DNA from: Pseudomonas brassicacearum subsp. brassicacearum | Lineage (GTDB): Bacteria > Pseudomonadota > Gammaproteobacteria > Pseudomonadales > Pseudomonadaceae | NCBI RefSeq assembly: GCF_008801605.1 | Contig: NZ_VZPJ01000001.1 | Span: 372,001 to 436,000, forward strand | DNA: 64,000 nt | Direction: 5' to 3' | Part shown: piece after piece, positions 9,552 through 17,885 of the stretch | Layout of the letters: the number at the start of each line of letters is the position of its first letter | How positions within the stretch are numbered: position 1 is the first letter of the stretch | The notes under the pieces: model-generated | What the model was told of the DNA's origin: nothing | Database searches by the model: none | The model's input: only the letters and a program-made list of their open reading frames with translations | Program-made: the position numbers and the translations under genes

Positions 9552-10893
9552 CCTCAGATTCAAAGTGTTGCTGGCCTATATTGCTGGCGTGGCGCTGAGC
9601 ATCCTGCTGATCGTATTGACGGCGCTGGCCCTGGTCACCTCCCAGAGCGACATCCTGCTGGTCATGAACATGGCCGAACGCACCCAGGAGCTGGCGGAGA
9701 AACTCCAGTTCGATCCTGCCGGCCGCCCGGTCGGATTCGATCGCAGCGAGGCCGATCGAATCTGGACCTATGAAAGCATGCCGCAAGACATCGGATACCG
9801 CGTGCTGGACGCCTCGGCAAACGTGGTCCTGACGTCCACCGAAGCAACCTTCTGGCCTGCAAGCACCGCGGTGCGTCCTTCAGAGCACGAACCGTTCAAG
9901 TTCGAGCGCCAGGGCATCCTGATGTATGGCGCCACCGCGCCGGTCGAACACGACGGCAAGACCTGGTTCCTGCAACTTGCCGTCAGCGAACGGCTGATGG
10001 ACCTCTTCCATGGTGCATTCGCGTTGCCATTCATGGGCGCCGGTATCGTCCTGTTCAGCCTGGTGCTGCTCTTCGTCTTTGCCGCCTGTGCCTATATCAC
10101 CCTGGGCTATACGCTCAGACCCTTGCGCGAGGTGTCGGAGTCGGCCGCGGCCATTTCGCCTCGTTCCCTGCATTCACGCTTGCAGGCCACCAGCGTACCG
10201 TCCGAAGTCGTGCCACTGGTGGACAGTTTCAATCGGGTCCTCCAGCGCCTGGAACATGGCTACCGGACCCAACAGGAGTTTCTAGCAACCGCGGCCCACG
10301 AGCTCAAGACACCGCTGGCGCTGATACGCGCGCAAATCGAATTGATGGAGGACAGCCACGATCGCAACGCGTTGCTCAACGATGTCGCTCACATGACCCG
10401 TCAAGTCCAGCAACTGCTGCTCCTGACCGAAGCCAGTGAGGCCCGGAACTACCAGTTTGCCGAGGTCGAACTGGCCGATGTCGCGAGGGAAGCCAGCAAC
10501 TATTTGCAGCGCATGGCCGAAGCCGCAGACGTGCGCTTGGTGCTGGCGCAGAACGCTGCCTCTGCTGACCCATGGCAGGCGGATCGCAGCGCCCTCTTCA
10601 CCTTGTTGAAGAACCTGCTGGAAAACGCCATCCAACACGCCCCTCGGGGCACAGAGGTTCGAGTGGACGTCGGCGAGGATAGCCTGAGCGTACGAGACTG
10701 GGGCCCCGGGGTGGATCGGGAGCAACTGCCACACCTGTTCATTCGCTTCTGGCGCGGGGCCCATCGCCGCGACCATGGCGCCGGCCTGGGCTTGACGATC
10801 TGCCAGGAAATCGCCCAGGCCCACGGCTGGACGCTCTCGGCCAGGAGAGCCGAGCCTGGTTTGTTGCTACAGCTCTCGCGGCGGGAACATTGA
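9520..10893 (+). CDS. Sensor histidine kinase partner of the mipA-operon regulator
   Basis: A 457-residue inner-membrane kinase. The start at 9520 (MRCARSTWLSSLRF) lies inside the regulator gene. It has one transmembrane helix near residues 15-37, a periplasmic domain of roughly 130 residues, a second helix near 170-192 and a HAMP region. The H-box is ATAAHELKTPLALIRAQIELM, followed by an ATPase domain with LLKNLLENAIQHAP, DWGPGVD and GAGLGLTIC. It belongs to the QseC/PmrB class; the signal is unknown. The coupling to MipA suggests envelope or cationic-peptide stress. Confidence 0.92.
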   Translation: MRCARSTWLSSLRFKVLLAYIAGVALSILLIVLTALALVTSQSDILLVMNMAERTQELAEKLQFDPAGRPVGFDRSEADRIWTYESMPQDIGYRVLDASANVVLTSTEATFWPASTAVRPSEHEPFKFERQGILMYGATAPVEHDGKTWFLQLAVSERLMDLFHGAFALPFMGAGIVLFSLVLLFVFAACAYITLGYTLRPLREVSESAAAISPRSLHSRLQATSVPSEVVPLVDSFNRVLQRLEHGYRTQQEFLATAAHELKTPLALIRAQIELMEDSHDRNALLNDVAHMTRQVQQLLLLTEASEARNYQFAEVELADVAREASNYLQRMAEAADVRLVLAQNAASADPWQADRSALFTLLKNLLENAIQHAPRGTEVRVDVGEDSLSVRDWGPGVDREQLPHLFIRFWRGAHRRDHGAGLGLTICQEIAQAHGWTLSARRAEPGLLLQLSRREH

Positions 10894-10894
10894 T

Positions 10895-11380
10895 CTACCA
10901 GCCGAGCTGCTTGTTGAAACCCAGGGCGTCATAGTAGTCGTGCTGCGTGATAATCTTGCCCTCCTTGAGCCGGATGAAACTCACCCCCTTGAAGCTAAGG
11001 GGGCGCTGGGTGGCCGGCGTCTCGGTGCTCCAAGGCCCGGTATTGTGTCCCTTGAATTCCCATTCGAAGGCAATGCTTTCACCGTTGACGATCGGCTCGC
11101 CCAGCATCGTCCATTGCAGATCCGGCACTGCGTGCATGAACACTTCGATCACCTGGGTCTTGGCATTTTCCCGGCCGACCTGCGGTGTCCCCACCGAGGC
11201 GTCGAGGAACTCGCCGTCCTCGGTGAAGTACTTCGCCGCAGCCTCCGCATCGCGAGCGTTCCAAGCTTTCATATAGTCATGGATCACACCCAGGGTATCG
11301 TTTTGACTGGCTGCCAGAACCCCATGGCTGGCCAGAATCAGGAGCAACCCAAACAGCATCGAATGGATTCGAGACGTCAT
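10895..11380 (-). CDS. Secreted SnoaL-like (ester cyclase family) protein
   Basis: A 161-residue protein with a signal peptide (MTSRIHSMLFGLLLILASHGVLAA). The start at 11380 is chosen because the longer frame adds a hydrophilic, non-secretory N-terminus. The mature part has the NTF2/SnoaL pattern: YMKAWNARDAEAAAKYFTEDGEFLD, a central FEWEFKGHNTG strand and FIRLKEGKIITQHDYYDALGF at the end. Such proteins bind or cyclise small hydrophobic compounds; the substrate is unknown. It converges with the kinase gene, with only one base between the stops. Confidence 0.8.
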   Translation of the reverse strand: MTSRIHSMLFGLLLILASHGVLAASQNDTLGVIHDYMKAWNARDAEAAAKYFTEDGEFLDASVGTPQVGRENAKTQVIEVFMHAVPDLQWTMLGEPIVNGESIAFEWEFKGHNTGPWSTETPATQRPLSFKGVSFIRLKEGKIITQHDYYDALGFNKQLGW

Positions 11381-11410
11381 AGCGTTCACCCTTTTATCAT
11401 CAGAGGATTT

Positions 11411-11433
11411 GCCTGCCGCGCCCGGCGGCAGGC
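11411..11433. terminator. Hairpin between permease and SnoaL genes
   Basis: GCCTGCCGC (11411-11419), a 5-base loop, then GCGGCAGGC (11425-11433): a perfect 9-bp GC-rich stem just beyond the permease stop. No U-tract follows, so it may be a weak terminator or an mRNA-end structure. Confidence 0.5.
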
Positions 11434-11444
11434 CGTCATGTCGC

Positions 11445-12923
11445 TTAGGTTTTTTTCCAGGCATCGGAAGCCGGGGCGGTACCTTTCTCGTAGGGGCGAA
11501 ACAGGACCATGTAGACGAGGCCGACGAAGATCACGATGGCGCCAACCAACACGATGCCGTAGTTCACATACCACGGCGCGTCTGGCATACGCGGCCAGGA
11601 CATATTGACGATGGCGAACAAGCCATAGCAGAGCGCAGCGATGTTCACCGGCCAGCCCCAACGTCCCAAGGTGAACTGGCCATTGGGTGTCCAGCCCCGG
11701 AGACGGGCGTACATCACACCCCCGACGATCATCTGGAATGCCAGGTAGATACCGATGGCGGCAAAACTCACCACCAGCGCGATGGCGTTCTGAAGATAGA
11801 AACCGACACACACGATGATCGCCGGCAGCACCCCGCAGACCATCAGGGCGGCGGTCGGCACATGGGTAGCCGGGGAGATTTTCTTCAGCACGCCACTGCC
11901 CATGAGCATCTCGTCTCGGGCGTAGGCATACAACAAGCGGCTGGCGGATGCCTGCAAGCTCAGCACACAGGAAACGAACGAAACCGTGATCACCGCCATG
12001 ACCACCCGCGACATGACCGGACCGAACGCCGCGCCGAATATCGTGGCCATGGGGTCCTTGTCCTGGCCGGAAACAACGGCGGCAATATCAGGCACGGCCA
12101 GGATCAAGGCCAGGGCGGCAAAGATCGACGCGGCACCGCCGATCCAGATCGTCATTCGCATGGCCTTGGGGACTTGGCGGCTGGGATTGGGCGTTTCCTC
12201 GGCCACATCGCCGCACGCTTCAAAACCGTAGTAAAGGAACATCCCGGCCAGTGATGCGGCCAGGAAGGCCGGCCAGTACTCCCCATCGATGGAGATATCG
12301 AACGTGTCGAACAACACGCTCAAGGGCTGGTGGCGCTCAAAAATCAGCAAATAGCCGCCGATCAACAACGCCCCGACCAGCTCACACAGAAAGCCGAACA
12401 TAGCCACCCGCGCCAGCAGCTTGGTGCCGCTCAGGTTCAAGACCGTCGCAGTAGCGGTCAGGACCAGCGCGACCAAGGTATTGGTGACCGGCGACGGCTC
12501 GAAACCCAGCAGGTTGGCAATGTAGGGACCGGCGCCCAGAGCTACGGCAGCAATGGTCACGCACAGGGAGATGGCGTAGATCCAGCCGACCATCCAGGCC
12601 CACTTTTTCCCCACCAGGCGACGGGCCCACGGATAGACACCGCCGGAGATGGGATATTGGGACACCACTTCGCAAAAAATCAGGCACACCAGCATTTGCC
12701 CGAACCCCACCAGCAGGTAGGACCAGAACATGGGCGGCCCGCCCGTTGCCAGGCACAGGCCGAACAATGTGTAGACGCCGACTACCGGTGATAGGTAGGT
12801 GAACCCGAGGGCAAAGTTCTGCCACAGGCTCATGCTACGTTCGAAACTCGAGGTGTACCCGAGGGCACGGAGTTGCTCCGCGTCCTGGTCCACGGCTGCC
12901 GTGGAGCTTATTGGGCTGTTCAT
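11445..12923 (-). CDS. APC-superfamily amino acid/amine permease
   Basis: A 492-residue inner-membrane permease with about 12 transmembrane segments, starting MNSPISSTAA (an AAGGA lies upstream). FALGFTYLSPVVGVYTLFGL near the N-terminus is typical of the amino acid-choline transporter/bacterial GABA-permease branch of the APC superfamily. ACGDVAEETPNPSRQVPKAM is the conserved loop of that branch. Immediately upstream on the same strand is an aldehyde dehydrogenase of the aminoaldehyde type, so import of an amine, polyamine or guanidino compound whose aldehyde is then oxidised is likely. Confidence 0.88.
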   Translation of the reverse strand: MNSPISSTAAVDQDAEQLRALGYTSSFERSMSLWQNFALGFTYLSPVVGVYTLFGLCLATGGPPMFWSYLLVGFGQMLVCLIFCEVVSQYPISGGVYPWARRLVGKKWAWMVGWIYAISLCVTIAAVALGAGPYIANLLGFEPSPVTNTLVALVLTATATVLNLSGTKLLARVAMFGFLCELVGALLIGGYLLIFERHQPLSVLFDTFDISIDGEYWPAFLAASLAGMFLYYGFEACGDVAEETPNPSRQVPKAMRMTIWIGGAASIFAALALILAVPDIAAVVSGQDKDPMATIFGAAFGPVMSRVVMAVITVSFVSCVLSLQASASRLLYAYARDEMLMGSGVLKKISPATHVPTAALMVCGVLPAIIVCVGFYLQNAIALVVSFAAIGIYLAFQMIVGGVMYARLRGWTPNGQFTLGRWGWPVNIAALCYGLFAIVNMSWPRMPDAPWYVNYGIVLVGAIVIFVGLVYMVLFRPYEKGTAPASDAWKKT

Positions 12924-13009
12924 TGCGCCATCCTTCAAAAAGGAATTCGTTGAGTAAGCGTCAAGCAGGCAGAACCATTCCACCCGTAACGTGGTTCACC
13001 AGAAATGCC

Positions 13010-14503
13010 TCAGAGCTGTATCCAGGTGGCCTTGATCTCGGTGTATTTATCGAAGGCATGCAGGGATTTGTCGCGGCCATTACCGGACTGCTTGTAGCCA
13101 CCGAACGGCGCCATCATGTCGCCGCCGTCATACAGGTTGACCCAGACACTTCCGGCGCGAAGTGCGCGGGCCATGGTGTGGGCGCGCGACAGATTGGCCG
13201 TCCAGACGGCTGCAGCCAGCCCGTAAGGCGTGTCGTTGGCGATGCGCACCGCATCCTCGGCTTCGTCGAATTCGATCACCGACAGCACTGGGCCGAAAAT
13301 CTCTTCCCGGGCAATTGTCATCGAGTTGCTGACATTGTCGAACAGTGTCGGCTCCACGTAGCTGCCGCCGGTTTCCTCCAATGCCACGCGCCCTCCCAGC
13401 AACAACTGGGCGCCTTGATCCTGTCCTTGCCGAATGTGTTGCAACACCCCTTCCAGGTGGCGCGCGTCCACCAGCGCACCGACATTGGTGTCGGGATCCA
13501 GTGGATGGCCTGGCTTCCAGCCTTTTAAAGCCTCGACCACCATCGGCACGAAGTGCGCCTTGATGGAAGCCTGGACGAGCAAACGTGAACCGGCGGTGCA
13601 CACCTCGCCCTGGTTGAAAGCAATGGCGGCCGCTGCCGCTTCGGCGGCTGCCTGTAGATCTGGGGCATCTGCGAAGACAATGTTCGGACTCTTCCCCCCC
13701 GCCTCCAGCCAAACCCGCTTCATGTTCGACTCGCCCGCATACACGAGAAGTTGCTTGGCCACTCGGGTGGAACCGGTAAACGCCAGCGCATCAACGTCAC
13801 CGTGCAAGGCCAGGGCCTTGCCCACCGTGTGTCCATGGCCTGGCAGCACATTGAGCACACCGACCGGCAACCCTGCTTCCAGGGCAAGCTGTGCGATACG
13901 AATAGCCGTCAGCGGCGAACGCTCTGAAGGCTTGAGAATCACCGAGTTGCCGGTCGCCAATGCCGGCCCCAATTTCCACGAAGCCATCATCAACGGGAAA
14001 TTCCACGGCACGATGGCAGCGACCACCCCGACCGGCTCCCGCGTCACCAGCCCGAGCTGATCTACCGCCGTCGCGGCCACCTCATCGTAGATCTTGTCGA
14101 TGGCCTCCCCGCACCAGCGAATGCTATCGATGGCGCCAGGCAGGTCGACCGCCAGCGAGTCGGCGATCGGTTTGCCCATGTCCAGCGTTTCCAGCAGTGC
14201 CAGCTCTTCGGCGTGAGACTGCAAGAGGTCGGAAAAACGCAGCATGACCGCCTTGCGCATTGCCGGTGCCTGACGCGACCAAACGCCGGAGTCGAATGCC
14301 GCCCGGGCGCTGGTCACGGCCAGCTCGGCGTCCGCGGCATCGCAACTTGCAACCAGGCCCAACAATCGCCCGTCCACAGGACTCACGCATTCAAAGGTAG
14401 CGCCTGAACTGGCAGGCCTGTATCGCCCGTCGATAAAGGCACGGCCCTCGATGTCCAGCGCCTTGGCTCTGGCTTCCCACTCTGCTCGGGTCAAGTGACT
14501 CAT
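13010..14503 (-). CDS. KauB/PuuC-like aminoaldehyde dehydrogenase
   Basis: A 497-residue NAD(P)-dependent aldehyde dehydrogenase. The catalytic Glu is in WLEAGGKSPN and the catalytic Cys in FNQGEVCTAGSR; VPWNFPLMMASWK and FTGSTRVAKQ form the cofactor site. The opening LTRAEWEARAKALDIEGRAF and the whole sequence closely follow KauB (4-guanidinobutyraldehyde dehydrogenase) and PuuC of polyamine catabolism. It lies 86 bases upstream of the permease in the same direction, forming a small amine-use operon, and diverges from a GntR regulator. It may be a paralogue of the main kauB rather than kauB itself. Confidence 0.9.
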   Translation of the reverse strand: MSHLTRAEWEARAKALDIEGRAFIDGRYRPASSGATFECVSPVDGRLLGLVASCDAADAELAVTSARAAFDSGVWSRQAPAMRKAVMLRFSDLLQSHAEELALLETLDMGKPIADSLAVDLPGAIDSIRWCGEAIDKIYDEVAATAVDQLGLVTREPVGVVAAIVPWNFPLMMASWKLGPALATGNSVILKPSERSPLTAIRIAQLALEAGLPVGVLNVLPGHGHTVGKALALHGDVDALAFTGSTRVAKQLLVYAGESNMKRVWLEAGGKSPNIVFADAPDLQAAAEAAAAAIAFNQGEVCTAGSRLLVQASIKAHFVPMVVEALKGWKPGHPLDPDTNVGALVDARHLEGVLQHIRQGQDQGAQLLLGGRVALEETGGSYVEPTLFDNVSNSMTIAREEIFGPVLSVIEFDEAEDAVRIANDTPYGLAAAVWTANLSRAHTMARALRAGSVWVNLYDGGDMMAPFGGYKQSGNGRDKSLHAFDKYTEIKATWIQL

Positions 14504-14553
14504 GATTGAAGTGCTCCTGGGTTCGGATGAATGCGATCTCGGCTCGCTTAAAC

Positions 14554-14567
14554 ATATGGAACCATAT
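14554..14567. promoter_or_regulatory. ATATGG-AA-CCATAT palindrome, candidate GntR operator
   Basis: A perfect 14-base inverted repeat lies 50 bases upstream of the aldehyde dehydrogenase start, in the gap shared with the divergent GntR gene. FadR-subfamily regulators bind short palindromes of this kind, and the position would let the protein block the aldehyde dehydrogenase-permease promoter. Confidence 0.55.
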
Positions 14568-14723
14568 CTTTTAGTTCATGAGAACCCCAGGAAAACCAAA
14601 TTCAGCCAGGTTTTTTTGACTTAAACGCCTTTTCATCCCTAGAATTCCGCGCCAGTGGCCCCTGAAAATGCCTTTGAACTATGAAATAGAATTTTTTGAG
14701 TCCAGGCGTCGACGACGCCGCCA

Positions 14724-15470
14724 ATGAATGAAACGACCATGAGCCCTACATCAAGCCTCATACGCCTCAGTCAGGAAGGGAAAACGGAATCCGTCACCCG
14801 CCGCCTGGTTGAAATGATTGACCTGGGGTTGCTGGTCGAAGGTGAACAGCTCCCCAGCGAAAGTACCCTGGCCACCCAACTCGGCGTCGCCACGGTCACC
14901 CTGCGCGATGCGTTGGCTGCCTTGCGAGAGCGCGGGGTCATCGAAACCCGGCGTGGACGCAACGGCGGCAGCTTTATCTGCGCCGCCCCACAAACCACCG
15001 ATCAGGCGTTGTTCGATCAATTGCGTGAAATGAGCACGCTTGAATTGCGTGACCTGGCCGACGAGCACGCAGCCATTTCAGGCGCCGCCGCCCGCTTGGC
15101 AGCCCAACGCGCCGGCCCTGAGCAACATGCGCGGCTGGGTGGCTACATCGATGCGCTGGCCAAGGCACAAGAACGTCTGGAGCGCCGACGTGCCGACGCC
15201 AGGTTCCACATCGAAATTGCCGTGGCGTCGCAGTCGGTACGGCTGACCCACAGCGAGGCCCGCTTGCAGGCGGAACTGGGGGAGTTGTTATGGTTGCCAT
15301 TTGATGAGCAACCGGATCCCCAAGTGATCGAGTGGGAACACCGGGCGATTCTGGAGGCCATCATTGCGAACGATGCCAATCTGGCGGGGGCACTGGCCGA
15401 AGCCCATGTTGCTCGCGGCGTCCGGCGTTTGACCGCCATACGCTTGCAGCAGATGGCGCAAGATGCCTGA
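14724..15470 (+). CDS. GntR family (FadR subfamily) transcriptional regulator
   Basis: A 248-residue regulator. A winged helix-turn-helix near residues 20-85 (LPSESTLATQLGVATVTLRDALAALRERGVIETRRGRNGG) is followed by an all-helical FCD ligand-binding domain that contains the D...H metal-site pattern (RRADARFHIEIA and EWEHRAIL). It is transcribed divergently from the aldehyde dehydrogenase-permease operon and followed by a cache-domain protein. It probably represses the amine operon until a carboxylate or amine ligand binds. Confidence 0.88.
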   Translation: MNETTMSPTSSLIRLSQEGKTESVTRRLVEMIDLGLLVEGEQLPSESTLATQLGVATVTLRDALAALRERGVIETRRGRNGGSFICAAPQTTDQALFDQLREMSTLELRDLADEHAAISGAAARLAAQRAGPEQHARLGGYIDALAKAQERLERRRADARFHIEIAVASQSVRLTHSEARLQAELGELLWLPFDEQPDPQVIEWEHRAILEAIIANDANLAGALAEAHVARGVRRLTAIRLQQMAQDA

Positions 15471-15577
15471 TGACTGGAACAGAACTTGCTCAACAACTGA
15501 CTCCAAACACCGCCCGACAGCCTGTCCGTGTCGCCAGCAAACACCGCACTGTCCCTTCCGAGGCATGAGTTAGAGCC

Positions 15578-16321
15578 ATGGATAACGAAATTTCAGCAAA
15601 TGGGTTATCCCAATGCGCAACGTTGATCAACGCTTCCATTGGTAACGTCTTCAAGGGTCTCAACGACCTGGGCGCCCAGGTATCGAGCATTTGGGAACGG
15701 CAACGGTGCAAGACCAGGCGCCCCAATCAACGCGACCTCAAGCCATTGTTGGGTGGCGTCCGGCAGATCCTTGACTCCGAGAGTCTCAAGTTTCATGGCG
15801 CTGGCGTGGTTTTCGCCCCTGGTGAGCTGGAAGATTGCGAGATGCACCTGCAGTGGTGGTGCCGGACCCAGAACGAACAAGTCCAGCCTTTGCAGCTGAA
15901 TCTCGATAGCCGCAGCGATCGTTTCTACGATTACCTGCACATGCCTTGGTACACCCGTCCGCAGCAGACTCGCCAGCCCTCCATAGACGGGCCTTTTGTC
16001 GACTTGTATGGCACCGAGCAGTACATCGTTGCCTTCTCCGTGCCGATTTTTTTCGATGATCGCTTCATTGGCGTTGCCGCCGCCGACATCTCCCTGCACT
16101 CGTTGGAACCCTTGCTCGTGCGCAGCCTGATGAGAGTCAGCAATGAAGCGCTGTTGCTCAATGCCGAAGGTCGAGTATTGGCAGCTAATACGGCGAGCTG
16201 GTTGGCCGGTGATTTGATACGAGGCGTGCTGAACCAGGACATGGACCAAGGGCGCGTTTTGAGCCTCATCGACACCTCGTCCTATTGGAGCGTCGTGGAA
16301 CGGCCGGTACCCAGGCTCTGA
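15578..16321 (+). CDS. Soluble cache-domain protein
   Basis: A 247-residue protein without signal peptide or transmembrane helix. The central region (MPWYTRPQQTRQPSIDGPFVDLYGTEQYIVAFSVPI..., then IGVAAADISLHSLEP) has the Y-x-P...GP-x-DxYG...DI layout of a dCache small-molecule-sensing domain. The C-terminal part (ALLLNAEGRVLAANTASW) is PAS-like. It follows the GntR gene by 107 bases in the same direction, so it may be a cytoplasmic ligand sensor or a ligand-binding partner of that regulator. No output domain is present. Confidence 0.7.
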   Translation: MDNEISANGLSQCATLINASIGNVFKGLNDLGAQVSSIWERQRCKTRRPNQRDLKPLLGGVRQILDSESLKFHGAGVVFAPGELEDCEMHLQWWCRTQNEQVQPLQLNLDSRSDRFYDYLHMPWYTRPQQTRQPSIDGPFVDLYGTEQYIVAFSVPIFFDDRFIGVAAADISLHSLEPLLVRSLMRVSNEALLLNAEGRVLAANTASWLAGDLIRGVLNQDMDQGRVLSLIDTSSYWSVVERPVPRL

Positions 16322-16330
16322 TTGCCGGTC

Positions 16331-16356
16331 GCCATCGCGAGCAAGCTCGCTCACAC
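16331..16356. repeat. Single REP element
   Basis: GCGAGC-AA-GCTCGC forms the hairpin core of the Pseudomonas REP sequence family. The same core recurs at 17726-17815 and, in a variant form, near 34300. It lies between two convergent genes. Confidence 0.85.
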
Positions 16357-16373
16357 ATAGGTGATACGCAGGC

Positions 16374-17630
16374 TCAAGCGACCCCGCCGTCAGCGACCGT
16401 AAGCGTGCCGGGCTGTGGGGCGCGGCTGTGCATGAAAGTTTCGGGCATCGCCAGCAACAGACCAAATGCCAACGCAGCAATCGCCGCCAGGGTCAGGAAC
16501 GCCGCGCTGTAGCCAGCCCCCTGCACCACAAAGCCGGCCAGGCTGTTACTCAACGCCGCGCCGAACCCGAACACCGTCGACAGCACCCCGAGGCTGACGT
16601 TGAAACGCCCGGTGCCCTGGGTCAGGTCCTTGACCACCAGTGGAAACAGCGCGCCAAACAGCCCGGCACCGATCCCATCGAGCAACTGCACCGCCACCAA
16701 CCAATAGGGGTCATCCGAGAGCACGTACAACACCCCTCGAATGGGCAGGATCAGGAAGCCGGCCAGCAACAACGGCTTGCGTCCCCAGGCATCGGCCTTG
16801 ACGCCGACCAGCCACGCCATGGGTACCATGACCAGTTGCGCCGCGACGATACAAGCCGACGTCAGCGGCGTGGCCAGGTGGGCATTGGCCTGGGCGAGCT
16901 TCTGGCTGACCAGCGGGAGCATCGCCGCGTTCGCCAGGTGAAACAGCCCGCAGCAAATGGCGAACAACAGCAGCGTGCGGTTATCCAGCAACACGCGCAG
17001 CGCCGAGGGCGTCGGGCCCTGCACCGACTGACCGGCCTCCAGGCCCCGGGCCACGTCATGGTCGATGGCCTCGGCGGACACGCAACTGACCGCCACGATG
17101 CTGGCCAATGCCATCGCGGCCATCAGGTAGAACACCGCAATGGGACCGAACAGCCAGGCGAACCCACCCGCCAGCAGCGCTGCGCAGGCATTGCCCGCGT
17201 GGTTGAATGTCTCGTTGCGCCCAGTACGCCGCGTAAAGGCCCGGACGCCGGTAATGCCCAGGGAGATGGCCGCAATGGCCGGCGCGAAGACCGACGCCGC
17301 CACGGCGCCGAGCGCCTGGGTCAGCGCCACCAGGCCGAAGGAAGACGTGAACGGTAGCACCAGGCAACCCAGCGTCACCATCAAGGCAGCCACGGCCACC
17401 ACGGCACGTTTGCTGCGCACCCGGTCGATCAGCGCTCCGGCGGGCGCCTGGGCGACGAGCCCGGCCATAGCGGCCACCGTCATCACCACGCCAATGCTGG
17501 CAGGGTCCCAGCGATGCACCGCCAGCAGGTAGATCGCCAGGTAAGGACCCAGCCCATCGCGTACATCCGCGAGGAAAAAATTCAGGCCATCCAGGGAAAG
17601 CTTGTTACGTCGGTCTCGGTTGCGATCCAT
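16374..17630 (-). CDS. MFS transporter
   Basis: A 418-residue membrane protein with about 12 hydrophobic segments. The open frame extends upstream into the REPIN, but the ATG at 17630 (MDRNRDRRNKLSLDGLNFFLADVRDG) has a GAGG ribosome site and is taken as the start. The DVRDGLGPYLAIYLL opening and GRNETFNHAGNA loop are found in a branch of uncharacterised bacterial MFS pumps. The substrate cannot be told. It is monocistronic, flanked by REP repeats on both sides. Confidence 0.82.
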   Translation of the reverse strand: MDRNRDRRNKLSLDGLNFFLADVRDGLGPYLAIYLLAVHRWDPASIGVVMTVAAMAGLVAQAPAGALIDRVRSKRAVVAVAALMVTLGCLVLPFTSSFGLVALTQALGAVAASVFAPAIAAISLGITGVRAFTRRTGRNETFNHAGNACAALLAGGFAWLFGPIAVFYLMAAMALASIVAVSCVSAEAIDHDVARGLEAGQSVQGPTPSALRVLLDNRTLLLFAICCGLFHLANAAMLPLVSQKLAQANAHLATPLTSACIVAAQLVMVPMAWLVGVKADAWGRKPLLLAGFLILPIRGVLYVLSDDPYWLVAVQLLDGIGAGLFGALFPLVVKDLTQGTGRFNVSLGVLSTVFGFGAALSNSLAGFVVQGAGYSAAFLTLAAIAALAFGLLLAMPETFMHSRAPQPGTLTVADGGVA

Positions 17631-17725
17631 AGCGGCCTCGACGGGCATTGCCCCAAAGAAAATTGCCGCCATGATGTCGCAAAGAATCGAACCGGGCCAC
17701 CGTGATGAGCGCGGGCCCCTTTCCC

Positions 17726-17815
17726 TGTGGGAGCGAGCTTGCTCGCGATGGCGGACCATCAGCCAACGATGATGCTGGATCTGACACCGTCATCGCGAGC
17801 AAGCTCGCTCCCACA
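17726..17815. repeat. REPIN: two inverted REP elements
   Basis: The left REP (from 17726, GTGGGAGCGAGCTTGCTCGC) and right REP (to 17815, GCGAGCAAGCTCGCTCCCAC) are inverted copies about 40 bases apart. This is the standard REPIN layout in fluorescent pseudomonads, mobilised in trans by RAYT transposases. It lies between the OprD-type porin gene and the MFS gene. Confidence 0.9.
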
Positions 17816-17885
17816 TGGGGTGTTGGGTTGGATGCGTGCCCTGGGGGCACGCTACGCCAAGGCACCGGCCGTCGCGCACGGCGTC

